Notes: a model not told the origin generated them from the letters alone. A stretch of 64,000 nucleotides of DNA from Legionella qingyii (GCF_003184185.1 NZ_QHJG01000010.1:62001-126000); one strand, 5' to 3'; shown: positions 19,801 through 29,181, counted from the stretch's first letter. A program made the numbers and translations.

Positions 19801-20810
19801 AATAATTTGTTCTCAGGCCATGTCACACCACCCACCCGCAATTTAATCGGATCGGCTTGAAACTGCCACCCCAAATTGTCGGGCTTCCAAGAGAGATTGG
19901 CAAAGAATGATTGAATAAGCTGACTCTGCTGATTGTTCAATAGTCTCCAAGCCAGTCGCTTAAATGTTACCTGCGCTTGTATTGAAGAAATCGCCCCATG
20001 ATGCACATCAAGCCATAAATTAATATAACCCTTACCACCTTCCAAATGTTCTGTTGCTTTAGGAAATAAACTTTGCCATTGAGCAGGTACAACATTTTTG
20101 GCTGAAAAATAAAACTTTCCTTCGATATCCTCAAAATGATCCGGATCAAAATATCCATCGCCTAGCAGCTGAAAATTAGTACTACTGGTTTGTGCAAGCC
20201 GCGCTTCGCCCTTAAATTTATAATGCCCACCCCGATTAATAACCGAAACATTTAAACCATTAACAGGAATCAATCCTCCATCACTAAAATGGAAATATGC
20301 TGAAACCTGCTTAATAATTAAGTGTTCTTGTTGCGATAGCCAAATCAAAATCTGCTTGGTTTTCTCGGGAGTCATATCGCTGCTATTCAGCGAGTCGGTT
20401 GCAACACCATCAATAGTCCAGTGATGATCCTTCTCTCTCAAATTTAAATGCATGTCATCAATATAGAGGACCCCGGGTTGGATCTGCCAATTCCATAACG
20501 ATTTAAAGAGGTTAATACCGACTAACAATTTATTGATACGAAATGCATGCTCAGAATCATTACCTAAAGTAACCTGATTTAATTTAAGCACTGGTTGGAA
20601 CCAATACCATCCTGTTTCCATCGCTTGTATAGTTACGGGTTGCCCTATAAGAATTGAGAGATGATGTTCAACCTCCCCCTTATATTCTTTCGCCCAGGGT
20701 GTCAAAGATCGGAAGATGCTGGATAAAACAGCCATAAAAATAATCAGGATGGCTAAAAGCATCCAAATTCTTTTTACTACTTTGCTCACGCTTAGTGTTC
20801 GATTACTCAT
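16821..20810 (-). CDS. yhdP: YhdP family AsmA-like envelope protein
   Basis: A very large protein of 1329 residues from the chosen start. An N-terminal membrane anchor (KVVKRIWMLLAILIIFMAVL) is followed by a long periplasmic beta-rich body and the C-terminal domain typical of the AsmA/TamB/YhdP group. Members span the periplasm and move phospholipids to the outer membrane. The frame is open 33 codons further upstream to 20909, but the internal ATG at 20810 overlaps the fliJ stop (ATGAGTAA) and gives the proper anchor position, so I use it. The overlap implies translational coupling to the flagellar operon, unusual for this gene. A DedD- or TamB-type role was considered; length and ends fit YhdP best. 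Confidence 0.9.
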   Translation of the reverse strand: MSNRTLSVSKVVKRIWMLLAILIIFMAVLSSIFRSLTPWAKEYKGEVEHHLSILIGQPVTIQAMETGWYWFQPVLKLNQVTLGNDSEHAFRINKLLVGINLFKSLWNWQIQPGVLYIDDMHLNLREKDHHWTIDGVATDSLNSSDMTPEKTKQILIWLSQQEHLIIKQVSAYFHFSDGGLIPVNGLNVSVINRGGHYKFKGEARLAQTSSTNFQLLGDGYFDPDHFEDIEGKFYFSAKNVVPAQWQSLFPKATEHLEGGKGYINLWLDVHHGAISSIQAQVTFKRLAWRLLNNQQSQLIQSFFANLSWKPDNLGWQFQADPIKLRVGGVTWPENKLLLKYNREQQSYQLFVKSIIIESLFSNAINWPKSIQNILSMKPQGILQDTQILVALNTNVSVIPPIPVFNTFTVNEQLTSQSSSSLGASQNANDTLHIRGNDFSINDYSINYVLTRFEQLGWNAKDNIPQVKNFSGVINWQPEQGRLELDSENTSIKVKGYPEQTLTLINGAFDWKELSDGLRISMERLVINQPELTLSMQGAIDQATRQSVGNIRLGAEFSGKNWQQWVAFLPKKHMKPKLYLWLKNDLKRIAVASGRVRVNGLAKDFPFDNNTGEFTVESYASGGELAINSKWPVVKEIDGYIHLKNRNLNIDIVHANFQGVPAKQLFLRINDIGKNKESLLVTGKIDASVQKMMNYVMASPLRKKLSLLKMLSVKGSALLDLSVQVPLYPENDEVLAKGNVTFKNNTITVNHELGQFAVRNVSGGLMFNETGIIDSYLFASILGHPMNIKIQSVKVPRPATTIAIDGKCTVDSLKNQFKLPFLSVVDGSFDMNTVLRLSDKPSEADSISFNSSLEGLDVNLPEPLGKKSDTKAPLALNLELNAKKLMRLRGNYDNRLSADLLFKNAKEAYAFDSGQVRLGSANAVNQKLPGLSIVGVLKGFDLQEWKDVYNQFSSPKAGTSLLNNLRIINVTVDKLSLLKQQFNKMIVKAKILPSKDWSFNLQQKNIAADLIYRTPANELSGHIYHLNLDKIDSVGEELTEANQVHPNQIPNLNLRVDNLSVGKVQVGDVTLKSQSTAGKWKMDYCQITSPVYQFNVQGEWIEKENLNQTNLDVKLNITNLAKTLERWHITPTVHAKKGYMEFHGGWNKSLYQFSLASLKGSMYLQLKNGRITHLSKETEEKLGLGKLLSILSLQTIPRRLQLDFSDLAHQGYSFDIFQGNFLVNKGIMGTQDSYLDGPVAYASMKGDLDLVKHTYDLNLKISPHITASLPVVATIAGGPVAGVAAWVANKIINQSMQKISAYSYKISGPWNEPVVQQLDIIKKIMRKEES

Positions 20811-21255
20811 TGATTTTTTTACTATACCATTGCTTTTGCGCATACTCATCATTTTCTTTTTGTTCGATGCGCTGGAGTTTGAGTTGTTCACTCTTATTAA
20901 CCCGGTCAACCAATTGGTTGACCCCTTCTTCAGAAATCTTTGCCTGTTTGTAATTTAGTTCGGCCTTAGACCTTACTTTCCCTAAATAAGCTAAATGTGC
21001 ATTCAATTGTATTAAAGCTGTGTCCAAATGGCTAATAAAATCGATTCGATTACGTAGTCGAGCAACTACAGTACCTTGTTCACCAATTTTCTCAACTTGT
21101 TTTAAATAATCCTGTCGATAAGACACCAATTGCTCATGCTTTAACTTATTATGTTTGAATTGTTCCTGTGCTTTTAAAAGATCTTGATATGCGGCATATG
21201 TCGCTTCCTTTTTGATCTGCAAAAGTTGTTTTAAACGCTCCAATCGCTGACTCAT
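20803..21255 (-). CDS. fliJ: Flagellar export protein FliJ
   Basis: The 150 residues are almost entirely coiled coil, starting [19 protein letters not shown]. FliJ sits in the FliI hexamer pore and couples the ATPase to the export gate. The ATG at 21255 shares its first base with the TGA stop of fliI, so they are translationally coupled. A TTG one codon earlier is less likely. Its 3' end overlaps yhdP by 8 bp. Confidence 0.9.
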   Translation of the reverse strand: MSQRLERLKQLLQIKKEATYAAYQDLLKAQEQFKHNKLKHEQLVSYRQDYLKQVEKIGEQGTVVARLRNRIDFISHLDTALIQLNAHLAYLGKVRSKAELNYKQAKISEEGVNQLVDRVNKSEQLKLQRIEQKENDEYAQKQWYSKKINE

Positions 21256-22598
21256 CAATTAGCTCCAAAAGATGATACTAATTGGGATAACATAGCCACA
21301 CTTTCTTTATAGGTGAACCGTTCGTTGATACCTTGCTCCATATATTCCCGAATTTTATCTCGAGCATGAATCGCTTTATCAAGATTAGGATCACTTCCCT
21401 TAGCATATGCACCGAGCAGAATGAAATCTTTGTTTTTCTCATATAGTGATAAATATTTTTTGAATAATAACATATCACTTATTTGTTGTTCAGGAACTAT
21501 AGTTTGCATTACTCGGCTTATCGATGCCTCTAAATCAATAGCAGGATATTGTCCTTCTTCAGCAATAGACCTGTTTAGAACAATATGCCCGTCCAAAATA
21601 GCTCGTGCTGCATCAGCAATCGGATCTTGCAAGTCATCCCCTTCAGTTAAAACTGTATAAAATGCAGTGATCGAACCGCTGCCTGGTTCACCATTACCTG
21701 CCCGTTCTACAAGTTTCGGTAATTTCGCAAATACCGAAGGAGGGTAACCTTTCGTTGCTGGTGCTTCACCAATAGATAGAGCAATTTCTCTTTGTGCTTG
21801 TGCAAAACGTGTTAATGAATCCATAAGCAGTAGCACATGTTTACCTTGATCGCGGAAATACTCAGCAATACTTGTAGCTACTTTAGCCCCATGCAAACGC
21901 ATTAGGGGGCTTTCATCTGCGGGAGCTGCCACTATTATGGCGCGCTTTAAACCTTCCTCACCTAAATTCAATTCAATAAATTCTTTGACCTCTCTGCCAC
22001 GCTCACCAATCAAGCCAACAACAACTACGTCCGCTTGGGTAAAACGAGTCATCATTCCTAATAAAACAGATTTTCCTACCCCTGATCCCGCAAACAATCC
22101 AATTCGCTGTCCGCGCCCAACAGTAAGTAATCCATTAATTGCACGAATGCCTACATCCAAAGGTGTATCTATGACTGCCCTTTTTAAAGGATTAACTGCT
22201 GGGCTAATTAAAGGATATGCATCCTTCATCTCAAGAGGTGGACCATCATCTATAAGAACCCCAGATCCATTGACAACTCGCCCTAGTAATTGAGTCCCCA
22301 CTTCTACCTGTGCAACGCGTCCAGTTGGCGTAATGATCATTCCTGGGGCGAGTCCCTGAATCGCCCCTATAGACATCAAATAAACTCGATCGTGGCTAAA
22401 GCCAACTACTTCCGCTTCTATTGTGCGTGATTCATCAATAGTAATAAAACAACGTGCACCAACAGGTTGATTAAACCCTTTGGCTTCTAAAGTAAGACCA
22501 ACTGCCCGGCTTATACGGCCGCAATGTAATAACCCTGAATGTTCTTTTTCTCGAATTTCAGACAATACCTTAACCAGATGAGACTCGTAAATTTTCAT
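21255..22598 (-). CDS. fliI: Flagellum-specific ATPase FliI
   Basis: This 447-residue export ATPase is related to F1-beta. Walker A is [15 protein letters not shown] (about 169-183), Walker B is [15 protein letters not shown] and the conserved [11 protein letters not shown] segment is present. It energises unloading of flagellar export substrates from chaperones at the inner membrane with FliH and FliJ. It lies 3 bp after fliH. The length matches the family. Confidence 0.97.
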   Translation of the reverse strand: MKIYESHLVKVLSEIREKEHSGLLHCGRISRAVGLTLEAKGFNQPVGARCFITIDESRTIEAEVVGFSHDRVYLMSIGAIQGLAPGMIITPTGRVAQVEVGTQLLGRVVNGSGVLIDDGPPLEMKDAYPLISPAVNPLKRAVIDTPLDVGIRAINGLLTVGRGQRIGLFAGSGVGKSVLLGMMTRFTQADVVVVGLIGERGREVKEFIELNLGEEGLKRAIIVAAPADESPLMRLHGAKVATSIAEYFRDQGKHVLLLMDSLTRFAQAQREIALSIGEAPATKGYPPSVFAKLPKLVERAGNGEPGSGSITAFYTVLTEGDDLQDPIADAARAILDGHIVLNRSIAEEGQYPAIDLEASISRVMQTIVPEQQISDMLLFKKYLSLYEKNKDFILLGAYAKGSDPNLDKAIHARDKIREYMEQGINERFTYKESVAMLSQLVSSFGAN

Positions 22599-22601
22599 CG
22601 G

Positions 22602-23282
22602 TTAACCCTGATCTTTTAAGGGGGCAATTAGATTATCTTGAGTAATATACTTTGTAAACAAAGTCGCTAGACGGGTATATACTCGGCCATCCAATTCACT
22701 GTGTTCGCCCTTTAAATAGAAATCGCCACGGCTCAATAAAGGATCTGCTACCAGAATCTCTTGTAAACCTGGTATTTCTTTTTCACCAAATTCACTTTTA
22801 ATCCAAGCTACATCATCTGGATGCATAGCAAAGATTTTGTTAGCTTGTAAAGAAGGCAACTCTAATTTGATGGCATTGAGTATGTTTTTTAACAGATTAG
22901 GATGAACGGATAACTCAATCCCAATACAATGCTGGCTTAACCAAATTACAGTTTGTATAAACTCTTGCGTAACTTGTTCGTCTATTAGCTTTACTGGATT
23001 TTGTAATAGATCAAACCATCGTAAAAACTGCTTTCTTTTTTCCTCAATTTCGGCTTGTGCTTGTTGCATGCCTTCGGTATAGCCCTTTTTTATAGCCTCT
23101 TGTTTTAGGCGTTCACACTCAGCGAGAAAAAGTTCCTCTTCATTAATTTCTACTTTTGCTTCATTATGAGTTATTGACTCATATTCCCAAGCGCTAAACC
23201 CACTATTACTTTCTCTTTTCTTAAGGTAAGGCTCAAATTCATTCGACATATACTTATCATCCTGAAAATCATATCCAATCAT
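22602..23282 (-). CDS. fliH: Flagellar assembly protein FliH
   Basis: This 226-residue regulator of FliI has a long charged helix with an AxxxG-like repeat region around residues 50-85 (ECERLKQEAIKKGYTEGM) and a C-terminal domain with LLSRGDFYLKGEHSELDGR, typical of FliH/YscL. Two start codons are possible, 23282 and 23249 (M12); the latter has a closer AGGAT ribosome site. The position between fliG and fliI is canonical. Confidence 0.9.
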   Translation of the reverse strand: MIGYDFQDDKYMSNEFEPYLKKRESNSGFSAWEYESITHNEAKVEINEEELFLAECERLKQEAIKKGYTEGMQQAQAEIEEKRKQFLRWFDLLQNPVKLIDEQVTQEFIQTVIWLSQHCIGIELSVHPNLLKNILNAIKLELPSLQANKIFAMHPDDVAWIKSEFGEKEIPGLQEILVADPLLSRGDFYLKGEHSELDGRVYTRLATLFTKYITQDNLIAPLKDQG

Positions 23283-23341
23283 AAACGCAGCCTCGTGGGA
23301 TGAAACTAAAAAATAATTCTAGCTTGTTGCGCTTCAAACCC

Positions 23342-24331
23342 TTAAATCATATCATCGCCACCTTTGGAACCCAGAGCAATCTTACCGTCTTCAGCAAGGC
23401 TTTTTGCTATACCCAGAATATCTCGTTGAGCACGCTCTACATCAACAACTTTCACAGGACCTTGTAGCTCAATATCTTCACGCAATAAATCAGCAGCGCG
23501 TTTAGACATATTGGAGAATATTTTTTCCTTGGTCGGTTCAGTTGTACCTTTTAAAGCCAGCTTTAATTGCTCAGGCGTCACATCACGCAATAAAGTTTGC
23601 ATGCTCCGATCATCCATATCCACTAAATTCTCAAAAACAAACATTTTGTCTCTGATTTTTTCACTTAATTCTTCGTCCCAATCTTTAATTTTATTTAATA
23701 CCTCTTCTTCCATAGAGCCATCGAAATAGTTAATTACATCAGCAACACTCTTAATGCCTCCTACAGAGGCGGTTTTACTTACTTTCTGCCCACTAAGTTG
23801 TTTTTCTATAACTTGTCCCAGCTCTGATATCGCTTCTGGTTTTACTGTATCAATATTGCACATACGCAATAATACTTCCGAGCGTTTATCGACACTAAAA
23901 TAACGCACTACTTCTGCTGCTTGCTCACTATCCAAATGAATTAATATAGTAGCAATAATTTGTGGATGTTCGTTACGAATTACATCAGCAATTAATCGAC
24001 CATCCAACCATTTTAAACGATTGAGTCCGCTGTCTTTATCTGAAACCAAAATTCGGTCAATGAATGGAGTCGCTTTTTCAAGACCTAAAGCTTCAATGAG
24101 TACTGTACGTAAATAATGCTCCGTGTCTACTGTTAAACTCGTTTGCTCTCCAATTGCATGGGTAAATTCAACCAATACATTTTCCATTTTTGCCTTGGTA
24201 ACATTGCTCAGCGTCGACATTGCAACACCCACCTTTTGTACTTGCCTCGGCTCCAGATGTCTTAATACTTCAGCAGCATTTTTTTCGCCCATACTCAATA
24301 GTAAAATGGCCGCACGCTCTATTCCATCCAT
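23342..24331 (-). CDS. fliG: Flagellar motor switch protein FliG
   Basis: The 329 residues form the N (MS-ring binding), middle and C domains of the rotor switch. The middle-domain EHPQI motif (about 139-143) and the C-terminal helix with charged residues contacting the stator (SEKIRDKMFVFENLVDMDD) are present. It starts 2 bp after the fliF stop. FliG transmits torque and sets the rotation direction with FliM and FliN, which lie outside this window. Confidence 0.97.
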   Translation of the reverse strand: MDGIERAAILLLSMGEKNAAEVLRHLEPRQVQKVGVAMSTLSNVTKAKMENVLVEFTHAIGEQTSLTVDTEHYLRTVLIEALGLEKATPFIDRILVSDKDSGLNRLKWLDGRLIADVIRNEHPQIIATILIHLDSEQAAEVVRYFSVDKRSEVLLRMCNIDTVKPEAISELGQVIEKQLSGQKVSKTASVGGIKSVADVINYFDGSMEEEVLNKIKDWDEELSEKIRDKMFVFENLVDMDDRSMQTLLRDVTPEQLKLALKGTTEPTKEKIFSNMSKRAADLLREDIELQGPVKVVDVERAQRDILGIAKSLAEDGKIALGSKGGDDMI

Positions 24332-24333
24332 AG

Positions 24334-25962
24334 TTACCCCCGATCAACCCAATTTTTAACTACTTGTGCAACACGTTTGGGCTCCTTATCCACAACCTGC
24401 CGTAATAAATTTAATTGTGACTCATAATCATTTGCATCTTTGATTGAGATTGTTCCGTCGTAAGTCAAGTCTCCTATAGGCGGTTCATCACTCTCAACTT
24501 TACCCTCATTTCGATTACTGGCAAGTGTTTTAAGCATTGGTCTAAGTACACCAAAGATTAAAGCCAAAACAAATAACGCAGCTACTGCCTGCTTGACTAT
24601 CGACCAGAAAATATCCTTCTGCCAAAAACGCTCCTCAGGAATAGCCGCGACAGGATCGGGTTTAACAAAACCTGTATTGATCACATTCAAACTATCACCA
24701 CGCTGTATATTTAACCCAATTGCATCTGCAACAAGCAATTTGATTTGATCAATTTCCTTTTGAGTCAACGGGGCTTTGGTCATTTTTTTAGTTTTCTCAT
24801 CCATTACCGCTCGATTATCTACTAAAACTGCGACTGAGAGACGTTTAATTGTCCCCGGTTGATTTTTAGTATGACTAACCGTTTTATCCAACTCGAAATT
24901 TTTGGTGCTTTGCTTACGCAAATCTGTGGATTGATTTGTATCCGATGCTGTTTGCGTTTGTGGCGGTGGGCCATTTTTAGGAGGAGTATTCTTGGCTGCA
25001 AGAGCAGGATTGGTTTGTGGTGTATTAGATAAAGTGCCTGGAACTCCAACAGCATCACTTGAGGAACTACGTTTTTCCTCCATTGTTTGTTCGCTACGCA
25101 AAGAAGGTAGTTCAGGATTAAACATTTCTTGTGTTTGTTCATAACTTGTAAAGTCAATATCCGCAGAAACTTTCGCCCTAACTCGACCATAACCAAGTAT
25201 TGGCGTTAAAATATCCTGAATTTTTTGAGCATATTGATGTTCCAAATTTTGTCTGTAATCTAAATATCGTTCTGTATCTGTAAAAAAGGTTTGCCCCCCA
25301 CCTTCATTTAGCAATTGCCCATCCTGATCGACAACAGTCACCCGACTTGCAGATAAATTTGGAATACTGGATGCAACCAAATTCACAATTGCTGCAATTG
25401 TATGTTTTTTAAGCTCTAAACCAGAATAGACATCAAGGAAAACTGAAGCGCTGGGTTCATGTGCATCACGAACAAAAGCTGATTCGCGTGGAATTGCTAA
25501 ATGAACTCGAGCTGATTTGATATCATTAAACTTACTTATAGTACGAGCCAGCTCAGCTTCCAGAGCTTGCTTATAACGCGCATTCTCCATAAATTGGCTG
25601 CTATTAAATGCATTAGCATTTGAAAAAAGTTCTTCTGAACCAACGGGATCACGAGGCAATCCTTCCATTGCCAATTTAAGCCGTGCATTTTGGAGATTAT
25701 CAGCCGCAACCATAATCATGCTGTTGTTATTATCAATCTTAAAATCAATTCCATTACGTTCAAGAGCAGATACTACCTCAGCAGCGTCACGTGCATTCAT
25801 TTGCGTATATAAGGGAACATAATTCGGATCGCGAGACCATAAAACAACAGCTAAACCAATTGCAATACTGGCAGCCACACCTACTAATAAACCAATTTGT
25901 CGAGCAATAGAGAGATTCGCAAATTTTGCTGCGACTGTTGATGCACTATCAGCCAATGCCAT
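24334..25962 (-). CDS. fliF: Flagellar MS-ring protein FliF
   Basis: The 542 residues have membrane helix 1 near 24-46 (ARQIGLLVGVAASIAIGLA) and ring-building motifs with the YscJ-like LPRDPVGSEELF and ARVHLAIPRESAFV. A low-complexity periplasmic linker (PQTNPALAAKNTPPKNGPPP) follows, then helix 2 near 450-470 and a cytoplasmic tail YESQLNLLRQVVDKEP that binds FliG. It is the first ring built in the inner membrane. It lies 13 bp after fliE. Confidence 0.97.
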   Translation of the reverse strand: MALADSASTVAAKFANLSIARQIGLLVGVAASIAIGLAVVLWSRDPNYVPLYTQMNARDAAEVVSALERNGIDFKIDNNNSMIMVAADNLQNARLKLAMEGLPRDPVGSEELFSNANAFNSSQFMENARYKQALEAELARTISKFNDIKSARVHLAIPRESAFVRDAHEPSASVFLDVYSGLELKKHTIAAIVNLVASSIPNLSASRVTVVDQDGQLLNEGGGQTFFTDTERYLDYRQNLEHQYAQKIQDILTPILGYGRVRAKVSADIDFTSYEQTQEMFNPELPSLRSEQTMEEKRSSSSDAVGVPGTLSNTPQTNPALAAKNTPPKNGPPPQTQTASDTNQSTDLRKQSTKNFELDKTVSHTKNQPGTIKRLSVAVLVDNRAVMDEKTKKMTKAPLTQKEIDQIKLLVADAIGLNIQRGDSLNVINTGFVKPDPVAAIPEERFWQKDIFWSIVKQAVAALFVLALIFGVLRPMLKTLASNRNEGKVESDEPPIGDLTYDGTISIKDANDYESQLNLLRQVVDKEPKRVAQVVKNWVDRG

Positions 25963-25975
25963 ATTAAACTCCTAA

Positions 25976-26290
25976 TTATACTGGCATATTCATAATGTCT
26001 TGATATGCTTGTACCACTTTGTTACGAACTCGAACCGTAGCTTCAAGCCCCAAATTGGATTTTTGAGCTGCTATCATAACTTCCCCTAGGCTTACATTAG
26101 GATCCCCCATTTCAAAACGTGCTTTTAAAGAATCAGCAGATTGATTTAATTCATTGACTTGATTCATAGCTTGTTGAAATACAGAGCCAAAAGGAGATTG
26201 ATTTGCTTCTGTCTCAATAACTGAGCCTTCAGCTTTAGCAGACATTGTCTTGATCTGATTTAGTAAGTTAACTGTATTAATTTCACTCAT
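25976..26290 (-). CDS. fliE: Flagellar hook-basal body protein FliE
   Basis: FliE links the MS ring to the proximal rod. The frame opens at an ATG at 26326, but the second ATG at 26290 gives a 104-residue protein beginning MSEINTVNLLNQIKTMSA, which matches the usual FliE length and start. A GAGG lies upstream of it. The C-terminal GEVMIAAQKSNLGLEATVRVRNK is the family signature. It is the first gene of the fliEFGHIJ run. I found no convincing sigma-54 -24/-12 element between it and fleR. Confidence 0.93.
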   Translation of the reverse strand: MSEINTVNLLNQIKTMSAKAEGSVIETEANQSPFGSVFQQAMNQVNELNQSADSLKARFEMGDPNVSLGEVMIAAQKSNLGLEATVRVRNKVVQAYQDIMNMPV

Positions 26291-26428
26291 ATCCCTATTT
26301 ACCTCATTAATCGGTGTTTTATCCATTTTATCTGTTACCCGTGGATTCTCGATGTGAATAGAATCGCTTAATCCGCAGATATGGCTTTGCCTTGCAGGCC
26401 CACCAAATACCCATGCTGGAAAATTTTT

Positions 26429-27742
26429 TTATACTGTATAACCCTCTTCGCGCATTTTTGCTAATTTATAGCGTAGAGTACGCTCACTTACCCCCAATAA
26501 AGCAGCTACTTTTTGTCTATTTCCTTCATTCTCCAGTAAAGTTTTTTCGATTAATTCAAATTCATGAATTTGTAAATTTTTACTGTTGGCATTTGAAGTA
26601 GTTTCAGGAACCAATGTAGCATTTAATGACAATTGTAAATGCTCCGCTTCTATAATACCTTGAGTTTGTAAAACTAAAGCGCGTTGAATCACATTATCTA
26701 ATTCACGCGCATTTCCTGGCCAAGGATATGCCAACATCAGTTTCTGAGCAGCTGGACAAATCACTGGAACGACACGCTGTTTATGGTGACAGTGTTTACG
26801 AATCAGATAATTAGCTAATGGAATGATGTCATTCTTTCTTTCACGTAAAGGATGCCACTGTAAAGGGAAAACATTCAAACGATAAAATAAATCTTCCCTA
26901 AAACGACCAGCCTTTACTTCATCTTTAAGTTGTCTATTCGTAGTAGCTAAAATGCGAACATCTAAACTAATTGTTTTATTAGCACCAATTCGCTCTACTT
27001 CTTTCTCTTGTAAAACACGAAGTAATTTAGCTTGCAGGCTTAAAGGCATTTCGCTTACTTCATCAAGAAGCAAAGTTCCTCCCTGCGCTTGTTCAAATTT
27101 TCCGGGAGTGGATTTGTAAGCACCAGTAAATGAACCCTTTTCGTAACCAAACAAAGTCGCCTCAAGCATTTGTTCAGGAATTGCAGCACAATTAATAGCA
27201 ATGAAAGGTTGTTTTTTTCGAGATGAATGATCATGTATAAAATGAGCCAACACCTCTTTACCTGTTCCGCTCTCACCACTAATCATCACACCAACATCTG
27301 ATTGAGCTACTTTTAATGCCATAGTTAATAAGGCCTGACTTTTAGGATCCTTTGCAATGGGCTCACCAGTATCTTCATCAAACTCTACTTTAATGTATTG
27401 GTTGATTTTTTCAGTCAATACTTGAGCGCTGAATGGCTTTTGTAAATAGTCTACCGCGCCATGATGAAGTGCATTCACTGCATCCTGTACTGAGCCATAG
27501 GCAGTCATCAAAATCACAGGCAATCCAAGTCTTCTTTTTTGGATCTCTGCGAGCAATTGATTTCCATCCAGTTCATCCATACGAATATCCGTTAATACTA
27601 CTGATGGATTATGGATTTCTAGAAGGGCTAAAGCTTCCTTGCCATCTTTAGCGGTAATATATGTATGGCCAGCAATAGTCATTGTTTCAGCCAGCGCTTC
27701 TCTTAATACTGGATCATCTTCAACGATTAAAACATGACTCAT
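26429..27742 (-). CDS. fleR: Sigma-54-dependent response regulator FleR/FlrC
   Basis: This 437-residue NtrC-type activator has a receiver domain (1-115) with phospho-acceptor D52 and K102, an AAA+ domain with Walker A GESGTGKE (156-163) and a C-terminal Fis-type helix-turn-helix (about 405-430, RQKVAALLGVSERTLRYKL). The sigma-54 contact loop reads GSFTGA (203-208) rather than GAFTGA. FleR activates mid-class flagellar genes once phosphorylated by FleS. The kinase gene lies 126 bp upstream on the same strand. Confidence 0.93.
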   Translation of the reverse strand: MSHVLIVEDDPVLREALAETMTIAGHTYITAKDGKEALALLEIHNPSVVLTDIRMDELDGNQLLAEIQKRRLGLPVILMTAYGSVQDAVNALHHGAVDYLQKPFSAQVLTEKINQYIKVEFDEDTGEPIAKDPKSQALLTMALKVAQSDVGVMISGESGTGKEVLAHFIHDHSSRKKQPFIAINCAAIPEQMLEATLFGYEKGSFTGAYKSTPGKFEQAQGGTLLLDEVSEMPLSLQAKLLRVLQEKEVERIGANKTISLDVRILATTNRQLKDEVKAGRFREDLFYRLNVFPLQWHPLRERKNDIIPLANYLIRKHCHHKQRVVPVICPAAQKLMLAYPWPGNARELDNVIQRALVLQTQGIIEAEHLQLSLNATLVPETTSNANSKNLQIHEFELIEKTLLENEGNRQKVAALLGVSERTLRYKLAKMREEGYTV

Positions 27743-27868
27743 AGAAAAGTCCTTTTTCTAAGTGTTATAAAAAGGATATCATCCTAAGCCTGCCAGAGCA
27801 CTTCATGAATTTTAATCTAAGTTAAATCAGAAGTGCTTTGCCATATTCAGGATGACAACTCAACATAT

Positions 27869-28870
27869 TTACGGCAAAAACAAATTAACTTGTGTACCGA
27901 CTCCCTCAGTAGATTCTAAACTGAGTCGACCTCCATGTGCTTTTACTACCGCATAAACAACTGCCAAGCCCAAGCCATTACCTTGGGCTTTTGTAGTATA
28001 AAAAGGAGAAAACGCTTGGTTTCTCACCTCTTCTGTCATTCCTTTACCATTGTCCTCTACTGATATTTGTATACCTGAATTATCTATAGATGCAAGTGTT
28101 AAATTAATTTCTGTTGCATCTGATTGTAATGAATTGATCACCAAGTTTAAAACAGCACCAATTAATGATTCTGCATGAATTAATGATTCACGAGTGGACA
28201 GTTGATTATTCACATTGAAGGTAACATTTTTAGCCAAAACATAGGGCTGTGCACGTTGCACTAGCAGGGAACACCAATAATTCATATCCATGCGCCTTGG
28301 CTCTATTGTAGTACCTCGTGCAAATAGTAATAAGTCCTGGATTTGTTGCTCAATGCTGGTATGACATTCTTGCAATCGATGAATCCAATTTTGAGTACGC
28401 ACTTCTAAATCGGGAAGATTATTCAGATGTTCCGTATATAACATCGCCGAAGCCAATGGTGTTCTGATCTGATGTGCGAGTTGTGCAGTCATTGTACCAA
28501 TTGAGACCAAACGCTTTTCATTTTCTTTGGCTTTCTCATAATCTCGAGTAGCAGTTATATCAGTTAAACTGACTAATATACCTGGCAAACTATCCAAAGT
28601 CGCGATTGCTACGTGGACTCGACGCCCATCTGCCAGAGAAACTTCATGCCCATCGTCGGCACGAGGAACAAAAGCACGTAAAATCACATCCAACCACAGA
28701 GAATCGAGTAATCCATATCCCAACATTGCTTCAGCGGGTGGATTTAACCAAACAATTCTTCCTTGAGAATTGATAATTACCAAAGCAGTTGGCAAGCTGG
28801 ATAAGATATCCCATTCAGAAAGAGGTATTTGAGGCCTTACGGCACATGTTTGGTAATTAGAATAATGCAT
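27869..28870 (-). CDS. fleS: Two-component sensor kinase FleS/FlrB
   Basis: This 333-residue soluble histidine kinase has a PAS-like domain (about 20-105), the phospho-acceptor H133 in LAHQIRTPLAS and a HATPase domain with N-box LVINSLQSDATE, VEDNGKGM and GNGLGLAVVYAVVKAHGG. There is no membrane helix, consistent with the cytoplasmic FleS/FlrB group that senses flagellar assembly state. It is the cognate partner of the adjacent fleR. The gene pair sits beside fliE, as in Pseudomonas and Vibrio. Confidence 0.92.
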   Translation of the reverse strand: MHYSNYQTCAVRPQIPLSEWDILSSLPTALVIINSQGRIVWLNPPAEAMLGYGLLDSLWLDVILRAFVPRADDGHEVSLADGRRVHVAIATLDSLPGILVSLTDITATRDYEKAKENEKRLVSIGTMTAQLAHQIRTPLASAMLYTEHLNNLPDLEVRTQNWIHRLQECHTSIEQQIQDLLLFARGTTIEPRRMDMNYWCSLLVQRAQPYVLAKNVTFNVNNQLSTRESLIHAESLIGAVLNLVINSLQSDATEINLTLASIDNSGIQISVEDNGKGMTEEVRNQAFSPFYTTKAQGNGLGLAVVYAVVKAHGGRLSLESTEGVGTQVNLFLP

Positions 28871-29043
28871 ACTGGATGAAATTATTATAATTAATTAGAG
28901 GACTTTAGCAAATTTAGAATAAAATGAAAATACATTTAAAATCATGTAATTAATTACTTGAAAAAGTATATTGCATCTTTTATTGACAGAAAGTATAATC
29001 CATGATAAAAATATTGTTATTAAATTAGACAAAATAAGTAATT

Positions 29044-29181
29044 TTATGACAATAATGCGCCCCAATATGAATATGTGCATGAGCTGCCTGAACATTGTTT
29101 TTCAGGTTGGGCATGTGCAGTTGAATTTGGCGCTATAACTTCCCCACAAACCCAATACCAATGTTCAGGATATAGTTTCAT
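29044..29181 (-). CDS. Small ORF, 45 aa, Trp/Cys-rich
   Basis: An ATG at 29181 is preceded by AAGGG with a 7-8 base spacing, and the frame ends at the TAA at 29046-29044. The peptide begins MKLYPEHWYWVCGEVIAPN and contains three Cys and three Trp, with a CSGSSC pair near the C-terminus. There is no recognisable family. It lies in an otherwise empty 344 bp gap and diverges from the ChaN/TIKI gene, whose ribosome site it partly faces. Composition and ribosome site support a real gene, but conservation must decide. Confidence 0.4.
   Translation of the reverse strand: MKLYPEHWYWVCGEVIAPNSTAHAQPEKQCSGSSCTYSYWGALLS

Noticed and set aside
26391..26420. Possible sigma-54 promoter before fliE
   Set aside because: Although TGGC...TTGC-like strings occur, the spacing is one base short and on the wrong strand; no GG-N10-GC element with proper flanks is present.
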